Shown here: positions 1-6,499 of the stretch, piece by piece | Layout of the letters: each line of letters opens with the position of its first letter | Position numbering within the stretch: the stretch's first letter is position 1 | Origin: Methylococcaceae bacterium | Lineage (GTDB): Bacteria > Pseudomonadota > Gammaproteobacteria > Methylococcales > Methylomonadaceae | Assembly: GCA_013138855.1 (NCBI GenBank) | Contig: WTBX01000039.1 | Coordinates: 1 to 10,360 of the forward strand | DNA length: 10,360 nucleotides | Direction: 5' to 3' | Program-made: the position numbers and the translations under genes | Notes under the pieces: model-generated | Databases searched by the model: none | Told to the model about the DNA's origin: nothing | The model's input: only the letters and a program-made list of their open reading frames with translations

Positions 1-714
1 AGGCGTAGTTTTTTCACCTTTAGGTAATTTAGCCATTAATTTTTCTGCGGTTTCTTTAGCGAGTTTTTTATCTAATGCGCCAACAATAACCACCATCGCA
101 TTCGTGCTGACATAATAACGCTGATAAAACGTCTTAGCATCCGCAGCTTTAAATTTAGAAACCGTTTCAGTATAACCAGAACTAGGGTAGGCATAAGGGT
201 GATCACCATATAAAGCTTTATCAAACGCTAAACCTGCAATTGAAGCGGGTGATTCTTCACGATGTTTTAAACCTGCTAACATTTGTTTTTGCTTGCGTTC
301 AAAATCAGCCTTTGCAAATGTTGGTTGCGTTAAAATTACCTGCATGGTTTCCAACGCTTTATTAAATAATTTAGGCTCGACTAACGTACGCAATGATAAG
401 GAAGCACTGTCGGTACTTGCACCAACTCCAAACTGCGCTCCGACACTTTCAAAACGCTGCGCAATGTCGTCCGCATTCCATTTGCCTGCGCCTGTGTCTA
501 ATAGACTAGAAGTAAGGGAGGCAATACCGTATTGTTTCTCATCTCTCGCGCTCCCTGCATCAAAAGCGACGCGTATATCGACCATTGGCAAATCAGGCGT
601 ATTAAGATAATAAACTGGCACACCTTGCGAGGTTTTCCAATGCTCAAATTTTGTCGCAGCCTGTAGATTTCCTGAAAGAAGTAATAAGGCTAATGAGAGT
701 AACTTAATTCGCAT
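1..714 (-). CDS. M16 family peptidase, non-catalytic partner subunit (3' part outside window)
   Basis: This is the first 238 codons of a periplasmic M16B-type peptidase homologue; the reading frame runs open to the left window edge, so the C-terminal part is missing. An N-terminal signal peptide is visible (MRIKLLSLALLLLSGNLQA). The conserved N-terminal M16 fold follows, with FDAGSARDE near residues 51-59 and GIASLTSSLLDTGAG near 63-77. Where active M16 enzymes have the zinc motif HxxEH, this protein reads SLTSS (residues 66-70), so it should not bind zinc. That is normal for the second member of a bacterial M16 pair, which builds the closed chamber with an active partner. Its ATG overlaps the last 11 bases of the upstream M16 gene, implying translational coupling and a heteromeric complex. 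The substrate is unknown; degradation of periplasmic peptides is an inference from the family. Confidence 0.9.
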   Translation of the reverse strand, partial: MRIKLLSLALLLLSGNLQAATKFEHWKTSQGVPVYYLNTPDLPMVDIRVAFDAGSARDEKQYGIASLTSSLLDTGAGKWNADDIAQRFESVGAQFGVGASTDSASLSLRTLVEPKLFNKALETMQVILTQPTFAKADFERKQKQMLAGLKHREESPASIAGLAFDKALYGDHPYAYPSSGYTETVSKFKAADAKTFYQRYYVSTNAMVVIVGALDKKLAKETAEKLMAKLPKGEKTTP

Positions 715-2074
715 GACGCGCTCCTGCTATTGATGCGGCTTTAGGTTGTTCAGTAATCGGTTGTGGGTCTAAATAAGCGACATTTAGCTTATCTTCGACT
801 AAATATTTACGTGCGACTTCGCGTACTTGCTCGGCAGTAATTTTATTAATATTTTCGACATAGTGATCGACTTCTTGCCAGCCTATGCCCACCGTTTCCA
901 TCATCCCCAATAACATTGCCTGATAAAAATTAGAATCCCGCTCATAAACCGCACTCGCTAATACTTGCGCTTTAATACGTTGTAATTCCTCATCACTGAC
1001 CAAATTAGTTTGTAATTCTTTGATTTCCGCTTTTAAGGCTTTTTCCACATCTTCAACGGTTTTGCCTTCCGCTGGTGTGGCATCAAAACTAAATAAATCA
1101 GCTAAACGCGAAGCAAGTGAATAACTCGCCCCCGCAGACACGGCAATTTGTTTGCCTCTGACTAAATTCGTGCTAAGTCTGGCACTATTACCCCCATCTA
1201 AAATTCCCGCTAACACTTCTAAAGCATACGCTTCGGACTTATCTTCCAAGGTATTTAACACAGGCACTTTATAACCCATGACTAAATACGGTAGTTTTGC
1301 GGGCAACTTCATCGTCATTTTTCGCACGCCGTATTGTTCAATCTCGACTTGCGGTTTCAAGGGTTTAATTTCACTAGCTTTTAAATCAGCAAAATATTTT
1401 TCTGCCAAAGCAAAGACCGCTTTAGGCTCTATATCACCGACAACGACTAAGGTCGCATTATTCGGTGCGTACCAGCGTTGATACCATTGATTAAGGTCAT
1501 CAACTTTATAAGCAGCAATATCATCAGGCCAGCCAATCACAGGATTCTTATAAGGACTATTGGCAAAGGTCATCGCCATAAAATGCTCATAGGTTTTTGA
1601 ACGCGGTTTGTCATCAGTACGCATACGGCGTTCTTCGGTGACCACTTCCAGCTCTTTAACCAGTTCTTCTGACAATAATTTGAGATTACGCATTCTGTCA
1701 GCTTCTAATTTAAAACTCACTTCTAAGCGTGATTTTTCCAAAGTCTGAAAATAAGCGGTGTAATCGCGACCCGTAAAGGCATTTTCATTACCGCCATTTT
1801 CAGCAATGATTTTAGAAAATTCGCCCGCTGGGTATTTTTCTGTGCCTTTAAACATCATGTGTTCAAGCATGTGAGAAATGCCCGTAATTCCATTCGGTTC
1901 GTAAGAACTACCGACCTTATACCAAACTTGTGTGACCACGACTGGCGAGCGATGATCCTCTTTTATAAGAATCTTTAAACCATTGTCGAGTACCTTCTCA
2001 TGTACCTTGTTTTCTGCACTGTTTGCAACGAAAGGCAAACAGGACAGCGCGAATAATAAAACCTTAAATTTCAT
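704..2074 (-). CDS. M16 family zinc metallopeptidase, catalytic subunit
   Basis: A complete, exported M16 (pitrilysin/insulinase-like) protease of 456 residues. The chosen start gives a clean signal peptide (MKFKVLLFALSCLPFVANSA) and has a purine-rich ribosome site (AGAGAGA at 2078-2084) just upstream. The frame extends further 5', but that would put an implausible hydrophilic tail before the signal peptide. The inverted zinc motif HMLEH is at residues 68-72 (ligands H68 and H72, catalytic base E71). The third ligand is E148 in VVTEERR, 76 residues later, which is the family spacing. GGNENAFTGRDYTAYF near 94-109 is typical of the substrate-binding part of the fold. The length matches a single-chain half-clamshell that pairs with the next gene, which overlaps it by 11 bases and lacks the zinc motif. 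The likely role is periplasmic peptide breakdown; specificity cannot be read from the sequence. Confidence 0.93.
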   Translation of the reverse strand: MKFKVLLFALSCLPFVANSAENKVHEKVLDNGLKILIKEDHRSPVVVTQVWYKVGSSYEPNGITGISHMLEHMMFKGTEKYPAGEFSKIIAENGGNENAFTGRDYTAYFQTLEKSRLEVSFKLEADRMRNLKLLSEELVKELEVVTEERRMRTDDKPRSKTYEHFMAMTFANSPYKNPVIGWPDDIAAYKVDDLNQWYQRWYAPNNATLVVVGDIEPKAVFALAEKYFADLKASEIKPLKPQVEIEQYGVRKMTMKLPAKLPYLVMGYKVPVLNTLEDKSEAYALEVLAGILDGGNSARLSTNLVRGKQIAVSAGASYSLASRLADLFSFDATPAEGKTVEDVEKALKAEIKELQTNLVSDEELQRIKAQVLASAVYERDSNFYQAMLLGMMETVGIGWQEVDHYVENINKITAEQVREVARKYLVEDKLNVAYLDPQPITEQPKAASIAGARHAN

Positions 2075-2171
2075 AAGTCTCTCTATATATAGTGTGTAAG
2101 CGCGTCCGACTATTTCAAAAATCAATAGTTCACGGTATTCTATACGATTATATCCTGCGATTTAAAACCTA
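2075..2171. promoter_or_regulatory. Divergent promoter region between the M16 pair and cyoE
   Basis: These 97 bases separate two divergently transcribed genes and must hold the start signals for both. On the minus strand a perfect -10 hexamer TATAAT lies at 2147-2152, giving an M16 leader of roughly 65 bases, but no good -35 is visible at the right distance. On the plus strand TATTCT (2136-2141) with TTTCAA (2113-2118) at 17-base spacing is only a weak candidate for cyoE. cyoE has no recognisable Shine-Dalgarno sequence; the bases just before its ATG read TTTAAAACCTA. Promoter placement is a guess from consensus matching. Confidence 0.35.
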
Positions 2172-3059
2172 ATGACACACGAAAACGCCACTCTTACTTG
2201 GAAAAATTATCTGGAACTGTGCAAACCTAAAGTGGTTGCACTGATTATTTTTACTGCCATCGTTGGAATGCTGCTAGCTGTAGACGGCTTACCACCTTTA
2301 GATTTATTGATTTATGGCACGCTTGGTATAGGACTAGCGGCCTCTTCTGCGGCTGCAATTAATCATTATATAGACCGCAAAGCCGATGCAGAAATGGCAC
2401 GCACTGAAAACCGTCCCTTACCGAAAGGCGAATTAAGCGGTAAAAATGTCATTAGTTTTGCATTAGCCTTAGGGACGCTATCAATGCTAATACTGGTCTT
2501 TTTAGTAAACCCTTTGACCGCATTACTGACCTTTTTATCCTTAATCGGTTATGCCATTATTTACACGGTCTATTTAAAACGCATGACACCACAAAATATC
2601 GTCATTGGAGGCGCGGCTGGGGCGGCTCCGCCTTTATTAGGTTGGTGTGCCATCACGGGTGAAGTCCACCCCTATGCCTTATTATTATTTTTAATTGTGT
2701 TTGTTTGGACTCCGCCGCATTTTTGGGCATTGGCGATTGCAAGACGTGAAGAATACGCAAAAGTAAAAATTCCGATGCTGCCTGTAACGCATGGCGTAGA
2801 ATTTACACGCCTACAAATTTTGTTATACACGATATTATTATTTATCGTCACTTTATTGCCGTATTTAACAGGAATGAGCGGTTTAATTTATTTATTTACC
2901 GCCGTTCCTTTAGGTTTGGGTTTTCTTTATTTTGCGGTGTTAATGATGAACCGCAAAGATAATAAAACGGCGATGAAAACCTTTGGTTTTTCAATTATTT
3001 ATCTAATGGTTATTTTTGCCGCATTATTGATTGACCATTATATTCCGTTGACTTTTTGA
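2172..3059 (+). CDS. cyoE: Heme O synthase (protoheme IX farnesyltransferase)
   Basis: This 295-residue integral membrane prenyltransferase (CyoE/CtaB, UbiA superfamily) attaches a farnesyl group to heme B to give heme O for terminal oxidases. The family signature is complete. The first aspartate motif has N64, D68 and D72, followed by M75, R77-T78 and RPLPKG at 81-86. NIVIGGAAGAAPPLLGW covers about 142-158, WTPPHFWALAI 179-189, and YAKVKIPMLPVTHG 195-208. About eight or nine hydrophobic helices can be counted, and the length is normal. The start gives the usual short cytoplasmic N-terminus ending in YLELCKPKVV. No Shine-Dalgarno is evident, so translation may be weak or use an A/T-rich leader. 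The gene commonly sits with cox or cyo oxidase genes, but none is adjacent here: the neighbours are an M16 pair upstream and dacB downstream. The function is firm; the particular oxidase it serves is not visible. Confidence 0.97.
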   Translation: MTHENATLTWKNYLELCKPKVVALIIFTAIVGMLLAVDGLPPLDLLIYGTLGIGLAASSAAAINHYIDRKADAEMARTENRPLPKGELSGKNVISFALALGTLSMLILVFLVNPLTALLTFLSLIGYAIIYTVYLKRMTPQNIVIGGAAGAAPPLLGWCAITGEVHPYALLLFLIVFVWTPPHFWALAIARREEYAKVKIPMLPVTHGVEFTRLQILLYTILLFIVTLLPYLTGMSGLIYLFTAVPLGLGFLYFAVLMMNRKDNKTAMKTFGFSIIYLMVIFAALLIDHYIPLTF

Positions 3060-3109
3060 ATGCGTCTTAACATTTAACTTACGAAAAATAGTAACTACTC
3101 AGGCGGAGC

Positions 3110-3126
3110 CGCGACTTTTAGTCGCG
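3110..3126. repeat. GTCGCG palindrome, left copy
   Basis: CGCGACT-TTT-AGTCGCG forms a perfect 7-bp stem with a 3-base loop. It is the exact reverse complement of the hairpin at 3322-3338, and similarity continues a little outward (CGTG side and TCCG/CCTGAG side). The two copies therefore form a larger inverted repeat spanning roughly 3098-3355. Confidence 0.9.
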
Positions 3127-3200
3127 CACGAAGTTTCATAGATGAACTTTAAAACGAGCTTATTTTAATCTGTTTAATTTATAGATTTTGAAGATGTTTT

Positions 3201-3303
3201 GTAAGTATTCACCTCCCCCTTTGGAAAAGGGGGATTGAGGGGGATTTATTTAATAAAATCTCCCTTAACCCCTCTTTTTTTAAGAGGGGGACTGAACACT
3301 TAC
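3201..3303. mobile_element. MITE-like non-autonomous element with 8-bp target duplication
   Basis: A 103-bp element with no coding capacity. The ends are inverted repeats: GTAAGTATTCA (3201-3211) and TGAACACTTAC (3293-3303), 10 of 11 matching. The similarity continues imperfectly inward, so the whole element is nearly one long palindrome centred near 3252. It is flanked directly by identical 8-bp repeats GATGTTTT at 3193-3200 and 3304-3311, which is the mark of transposition. Each arm also folds on itself: CCCCCTTT/AAAGGGGG (3215-3233) and CCCCTCTT/AAGAGGGG (3269-3289). Ends beginning GTAA together with 8-bp duplications are features I associate with the IS66 family, so a relative of that family may have moved it in trans; that assignment is inference. 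The element has landed between the two GTCGCG hairpins. Confidence 0.85.
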
Positions 3304-3321
3304 GATGTTTTAGGTCTCGTG

Positions 3322-3338
3322 CGCGACTAAAAGTCGCG
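3322..3338. repeat. GTCGCG palindrome, right copy
   Basis: CGCGACT-AAA-AGTCGCG is a perfect 7-bp stem with a 3-base loop, in inverted orientation relative to 3110-3126. The wider block 3316-3352 (from CTCGTGCG to ATACCCT) matches 8427-8462 at all but about three positions, showing that this is a dispersed repeat family in the genome. Confidence 0.9.
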
Positions 3339-3418
3339 TTTCCGTATACCCTGAGCCGTTACATTTTATCTTTAGAAAAATGTTGATAAATCAATTTGCA
3401 GTAACAAGAGAGATAACC

Positions 3419-4912
3419 ATGACTTTAAAAAACATTTTCTTTACGCTTATTTTAAGTTTATTGCTAACAGCGTGTACTAAAACGTCTGTTATTCCTAAAA
3501 CTAAACCTGTCGAAATAAAGGTAAAAGTAAAAGTCCCTGACGCATTAACGCAACTGCCCGAAGAAGTTGCAAAGTTATTACGCAATCAAGGCGTTAGTGA
3601 GAAAGGCATGAGTGCTTATGTACACGCGCTTTCCAGCCCTAAGCCTTTGTTAACCTTTAATGCGGATGTGCCTAGAAATCCTGCTTCGGTAATGAAGTTA
3701 ATCACCACGTATTCAGCTTTAGGGATATTAGGCGCAGATTATCGCTGGCCGATTGAGCTTTATTACACAGGAACAGTTTCAGGCGGTGTTTTACATGGAG
3801 ATTTATTTTTAAAAGGCTATGGTTATCCTGATTTTAAACCGCATGATTTAAGACTATTACTTAAAGGGCTGCATAAACGTGGCATCAGACAAATCACTGG
3901 GAATTTAATTTTAGATAATACTTATTTTAAAAATGAAGCCACAAACCCAGCCGCTTTCGATGGCAAGCCTTATGCACGTTACAATGCGTTACCTGATGCT
4001 TTACTTTATAACGAACGCATTAGCGAATTTGTCGTTAAGCCTAATAATAACGCGGTGAGCATTGTTTCAACTCATCCTGCTAAGAATGTCACCATTGTTA
4101 ATAATCTCAAGCTTAAAAATATAAAATGTTCAGGGCGTTATGCCAATCCGCGCATGAAAATTCTGTCAAAAGCTAAAGAAATTAAGGTGCAGTTTGATGG
4201 ATTTCTATCAAATCGCTGTGGCGAACGTAAATATAGCACGGTGATTTCTAATCCTGTGAATATGCTTTATGGCAGTATTAAAAAAATATGGCAGCAAGAA
4301 ATGGGGGGCGCGATTGGCGGTAATCGCTTAATCGTCGCAGGAACACCTAATCACGCAAACTTGTTATATCGCTTGGAATCTAAACCTGTTAAAGACATTC
4401 TGCCGTTAATTAATAAAAAAAGTAATAACGTGATGGCGAGACAGTTATTTTTGAGCATTGCCGCAAAAGCAGGAATACCTGCAACCACTCAAAAAGGCTA
4501 TCAAGCAATTCAACAATGGTTTACTAGCCGAGGGCTTAATTTTCCTGAGTTGCGTATTGAAAACGGTTCGGGTTTAAGTCGGGTTGGAAAGGTTTCTGCA
4601 CGTCATATTGGCGAATTATTAATGGATGCTTATAAGAGTCCTTATCGTCAGGATTTATTAAACTCATTACCGATTATGGGTGTTGATGGGACGTTAAGAA
4701 AACGGATGAGAAATACGGTTGTTGCTAATCGTGGACGTTTTAAAACAGGGACTTTACGCGATGCGCGAGGTATTGCAGGTTATGTAAAAGCGGAGAATGG
4801 TGAAGTCTACGTAGTGGCGATTTTACATAATGATAGAACGGCGAAAAGAAGAGTGCTGGCAGCCCATAATAAATTAATTGAGTGGACGGTGAGACAGCCT
4901 TCAAAAATGTAA
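3419..4912 (+). CDS. dacB: D-alanyl-D-alanine carboxypeptidase/endopeptidase PBP4, lipoprotein form
   Basis: A 497-residue S13-family penicillin-binding protein that trims peptidoglycan stem peptides and cleaves cross-links in the periplasm. The active-site motifs are all present: SVMK (S90 nucleophile, K93), SNN (S335-N337), and KTG (K442-G444) within RFKTGTLRDARGIAGYV. The long insertion between the first two motifs (about 100-320) is the usual PBP4 domain II/III insert. The chosen ATG is preceded by AAGAGAGA with a 5-base gap and gives a short hydrophobic signal ending in the lipobox LTAC (C19). An upstream in-frame ATG at 3380 would bury that signal. After C19 the residue is T, which under the E. 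coli rule would send the protein to the outer membrane. PBP4 of E. coli is not lipidated, so this form is notable. It converges on the terY-like gene, 58 bases away. Confidence 0.93.
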   Translation: MTLKNIFFTLILSLLLTACTKTSVIPKTKPVEIKVKVKVPDALTQLPEEVAKLLRNQGVSEKGMSAYVHALSSPKPLLTFNADVPRNPASVMKLITTYSALGILGADYRWPIELYYTGTVSGGVLHGDLFLKGYGYPDFKPHDLRLLLKGLHKRGIRQITGNLILDNTYFKNEATNPAAFDGKPYARYNALPDALLYNERISEFVVKPNNNAVSIVSTHPAKNVTIVNNLKLKNIKCSGRYANPRMKILSKAKEIKVQFDGFLSNRCGERKYSTVISNPVNMLYGSIKKIWQQEMGGAIGGNRLIVAGTPNHANLLYRLESKPVKDILPLINKKSNNVMARQLFLSIAAKAGIPATTQKGYQAIQQWFTSRGLNFPELRIENGSGLSRVGKVSARHIGELLMDAYKSPYRQDLLNSLPIMGVDGTLRKRMRNTVVANRGRFKTGTLRDARGIAGYVKAENGEVYVVAILHNDRTAKRRVLAAHNKLIEWTVRQPSKM

Positions 4913-4914
4913 GT

Positions 4915-4970
4915 CTTTGGAGAGCCGTCTGGAAGACGGCTAGAGTTGGCTGGAAGCCAACTCTCCAGAG
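4915..4970. terminator. Double hairpin between convergent genes, probable bidirectional terminator
   Basis: This stretch fills the whole gap between the dacB stop and the stop of the opposite gene. It contains AGCCGTCT-GGA-AGACGGCT (4923-4941, 8-bp stem) and AGAGTTGGCT-GGA-AGCCAACTCT (4942-4964, 10-bp stem), directly abutting. An outer pair, CTTTGGAGAG (4915-4924) with CTCTCCAGAG (4961-4970), could close the two into a three-way structure, though it competes with parts of the inner stems. No T-run follows, so simple Rho-independent termination is uncertain. The location between converging genes is what suggests the role. Confidence 0.7.
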
Positions 4971-5609
4971 CTAAGTTACAATATTAATTTCTGCGGGTGG
5001 TGGGGGTAAATCATCAATCCCTGCCACATCTTTTTTGGTTAAATCGACTTTATGACTGGTGGTGCTAACACTGGCAGAAACCCATTTGAAAAAGGCTTTA
5101 ATAGTCGCTTCATCAGCCGTATCAAGTTGCACGACGACATTAGCAATTTTCTTTAAGACATCAAGATTAGCATCTTGCCCTGCCGCACACCCTATCACCA
5201 TGCTTAATTTCAACGCTTTAAATTTTTCTAAACCCGCTTCCCATTTATGATTAGGTTCGCCATCGGTCATTAAAAATACTAAAGGCCGCCAATCACCGCG
5301 CTGGCTTTGAGTGGTTTTAACCACTTCTTTTTCGATGCAATCAGCCGTTAAGGATAAAGCATCACCTAAGTTGGTCATGCCTTGGACTTCAATATGCGGA
5401 ATTTGAAAGCTGATTAAATCACTTAAGGGGACAACTTGTTCAGCCGTAGAATTAAACGTGATAATGCTGATATAAGCCGTTTCTAAGGCGTAAGGATCTT
5501 GACGTAAGGTCGAAACTAAAACTTCTAACCCACGCTTAACCGCATCAATTGCTTCACCATACATAGATGCTGACGTATCAAGGACTAAATAAACGGGTAA
5601 TCGTCTCAT
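4971..5609 (-). CDS. terY: TerY-like von Willebrand factor A domain protein
   Basis: A 212-residue cytoplasmic protein consisting mainly of one vWA domain, of the type found in tellurite/stress (ter) loci. The metal-ion-dependent adhesion site is complete: DTSAS (D11, S13, S15) on the first strand, T79 in GMTN, and D116 in MTDGEPN. No signal peptide or membrane segment is seen. The C-terminus (about 185-212) is a polar tail with four consecutive prolines (LPPPPAEI), as in TerY proteins I know. AGGA at 5617-5620 precedes the ATG at suitable distance. It lies 120 bases downstream of terD on the same strand, with a large palindrome between them, so the two are probably co-transcribed but differently dosed. 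TerY proteins are thought to act in protein-protein assemblies with TerD-family proteins; the precise role here is unknown. Confidence 0.85.
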   Translation of the reverse strand: MRRLPVYLVLDTSASMYGEAIDAVKRGLEVLVSTLRQDPYALETAYISIITFNSTAEQVVPLSDLISFQIPHIEVQGMTNLGDALSLTADCIEKEVVKTTQSQRGDWRPLVFLMTDGEPNHKWEAGLEKFKALKLSMVIGCAAGQDANLDVLKKIANVVVQLDTADEATIKAFFKWVSASVSTTSHKVDLTKKDVAGIDDLPPPPAEINIVT

Positions 5610-5653
5610 GTTTTTTCCTAATTTGTTATTAAGTTAAATGAGTCTTAATTTTG

Positions 5654-5714
5654 ACCATGAAGCGCATGAAGAACATGAAGTTAAAGTCTTCATGAGCTTC
5701 ATGTTCTTCATGGT
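5654..5714. repeat. Palindrome built from 9-base ATGAAG units
   Basis: Two 27-base arms (5654-5680 and 5688-5714) flank a 7-base loop and pair except at four positions in two internal bubbles. Each arm is itself three spaced copies of ATGAAG at 9-base intervals, with variable linkers (CGC/AAC on the left; AAC/CTC when the right arm is read in complement). It lies between terD and the terY-like gene, both transcribed leftward. The transcript would carry a long stem-loop that may stop or process part of the message. No T-run follows it on the minus strand. Confidence 0.85.
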
Positions 5715-5729
5715 GTATAAAATGAAGGT

Positions 5730-6317
5730 TTAACCTGCATTAATGCCATAACGCGAACAAGCCGCAGCTAATCCACCTGCAAAACCTTGTCCTACCGCAG
5801 AAAAACGCCATTCGCCAGTTTTGATATAAATTTCACCAAAAATCATCGCGGTTTCAATCGAATAATCTTCGGTTAAATCAAAACGCACGATTTCAACATT
5901 GGTATCATCGTTGACAACACGAATAAAGGCATTTTCAACTTGTCCAAAGTTCTGACCTTTACCTTCAGCATCATGAATGGTGACGACCATTGAAATTTTT
6001 TCAATATCAGGATGATTAGCTGCTAAGGCTGCAAGGTCGAGTTTAATCACCTCATCATCACCTTCACCACCGCCCGTCAGGTTATCGCCCATGTGTTCTA
6101 CTGCACCCTTCGCACCTTTTAAATTGTTATAAAAAATAAAGTCTTCATCCCCTCTAACTTTTTCGCCACTGCTTAAAATAAATGCAGACGCGTCTAAATC
6201 GTAAGTTGCGCCATCAGTTGCGCGTTCGTCCCAACCTAAGCCTACTTGGATTTTTTTTAGACCTGGATTTTCTTTAGAAAGTGATAATCTGCCACCTTTG
6301 TTTAATGATACACCCAT
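5730..6317 (-). CDS. terD: TerD family stress/tellurite resistance protein
   Basis: A 195-residue soluble protein very close in layout to classical TerD (about 192 residues). Recognised stretches are MGVSLNKGG at the start, VGLGWDERATDG (25-36), DLDASAF (40-46), DFIFYNNLK (59-67), the acidic calcium-binding segment GDNLTGGGEGDDE (77-89), VVTIHDAEG (111-119), FIRVVNDD (131-138), and the C-terminal AVGQGFAGGLAAACSRYGINAG. A second ATG lies two codons upstream at 6323, but the ribosome site GAGAGGA (6324-6330) touches that codon directly and sits six bases from the ATG chosen here, so this start is preferred. TerD proteins bind calcium and accompany resistance to tellurite, phage or chemical stress; their biochemical role is still unclear. 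Only the TerY-like gene accompanies it here; terZ, terA, terB, terC and terE are absent from the neighbourhood. Confidence 0.95.
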   Translation of the reverse strand: MGVSLNKGGRLSLSKENPGLKKIQVGLGWDERATDGATYDLDASAFILSSGEKVRGDEDFIFYNNLKGAKGAVEHMGDNLTGGGEGDDEVIKLDLAALAANHPDIEKISMVVTIHDAEGKGQNFGQVENAFIRVVNDDTNVEIVRFDLTEDYSIETAMIFGEIYIKTGEWRFSAVGQGFAGGLAAACSRYGINAG

Positions 6318-6339
6318 GTTCATTCCTCTCTTAATTTAA

Positions 6340-6412
6340 GCCATCTTTATGGCGGTTAGTTCGGTGTGCTTCACACCTGATAAAATTTTTATTATGGCTT
6401 ATTTATATAAGC
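6340..6412 (-). promoter_or_regulatory. terD leader with three dyads and a candidate -10
   Basis: Upstream of terD there are three small inverted repeats. GCCAT-CTTT-ATGGC (6340-6353) lies just before the ribosome site. GGTGTG-CTT-CACACC (6363-6377) is a perfect 6-bp stem. GCTTAT-TTAT-ATAAGC (6397-6412) overlaps a minus-strand TATAAA that would serve as a -10 box. No convincing -35 was found. The dyads could be operators or leader hairpins; which regulator uses them cannot be told from sequence. Confidence 0.35.
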
Positions 6413-6457
6413 TCGGTTTAAAACGTATCATAAATTTATTAAGATTTACATAGCCAA

Positions 6458-6483
6458 GCGCATTATTTGTTAAAAATAATCGC
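6458..6483 (-). terminator. Weak hairpin after the response regulator gene
   Basis: On the minus strand GCG-ATTATTT, a 5-base loop, then AAATAAT-G-CGC gives a stem of ten pairs with one bulged base, about 17 bases past the regulator stop codon. It is AT-rich and lacks a following T-run, so it may only slow or protect the transcript. Confidence 0.3.
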
Positions 6484-6499
6484 GTAAAAATATAAAAAA

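Larger units (their letters stand above)
3060..3418. other. Repeat-rich intergenic region between cyoE and dacB
   Basis: There is no plausible gene in these 359 bases. The content is an inverted pair of GTCGCG hairpins (3110-3126 and 3322-3338), with a MITE-like element (3201-3303) between them. The final stretch (about 3353-3418) is AT-rich and should contain the dacB promoter, but no confident -35/-10 pair was found. The dacB ribosome site AAGAGAGA lies at 3406-3413. The first hairpin could end cyoE transcripts, although no T-run follows it. Confidence 0.7.

Noticed and set aside
293..610. Open frame of 105 codons on the plus strand
   Set aside because: It lies entirely antisense to the M16 partner gene, whose protein has clear family motifs. 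The plus-strand translation resembles no family I know.
1278..1481. Open frame of 67 codons on the plus strand
   Set aside because: It is antisense to the catalytic M16 gene and has no ribosome site or recognisable motif.
2089..2118. TTGAAA/CACTAT promoter for the M16 genes on the minus strand
   Set aside because: Transcription would begin at or inside the ribosome site, leaving almost no leader. The TATAAT farther upstream is more reasonable.
3060..3418. Riboswitch or small RNA between cyoE and dacB
   Set aside because: The structure here is explained by inverted repeats and a transposed element; no known aptamer-like arrangement was recognised.
3391..3585. Open frame of 64 codons on the minus strand
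   Set aside because: It is antisense to the dacB signal region; nothing supports its translation.
5059..5250. Open frame of 63 codons on the plus strand
   Set aside because: It is a shadow of the TerY-like gene, whose metal-binding motifs are intact on the other strand.
5654..5714. Short regularly spaced repeats as a possible CRISPR remnant
   Set aside because: The units are 6 bases at 9-base steps and form one palindrome; there are no spacers of CRISPR length and no cas genes.
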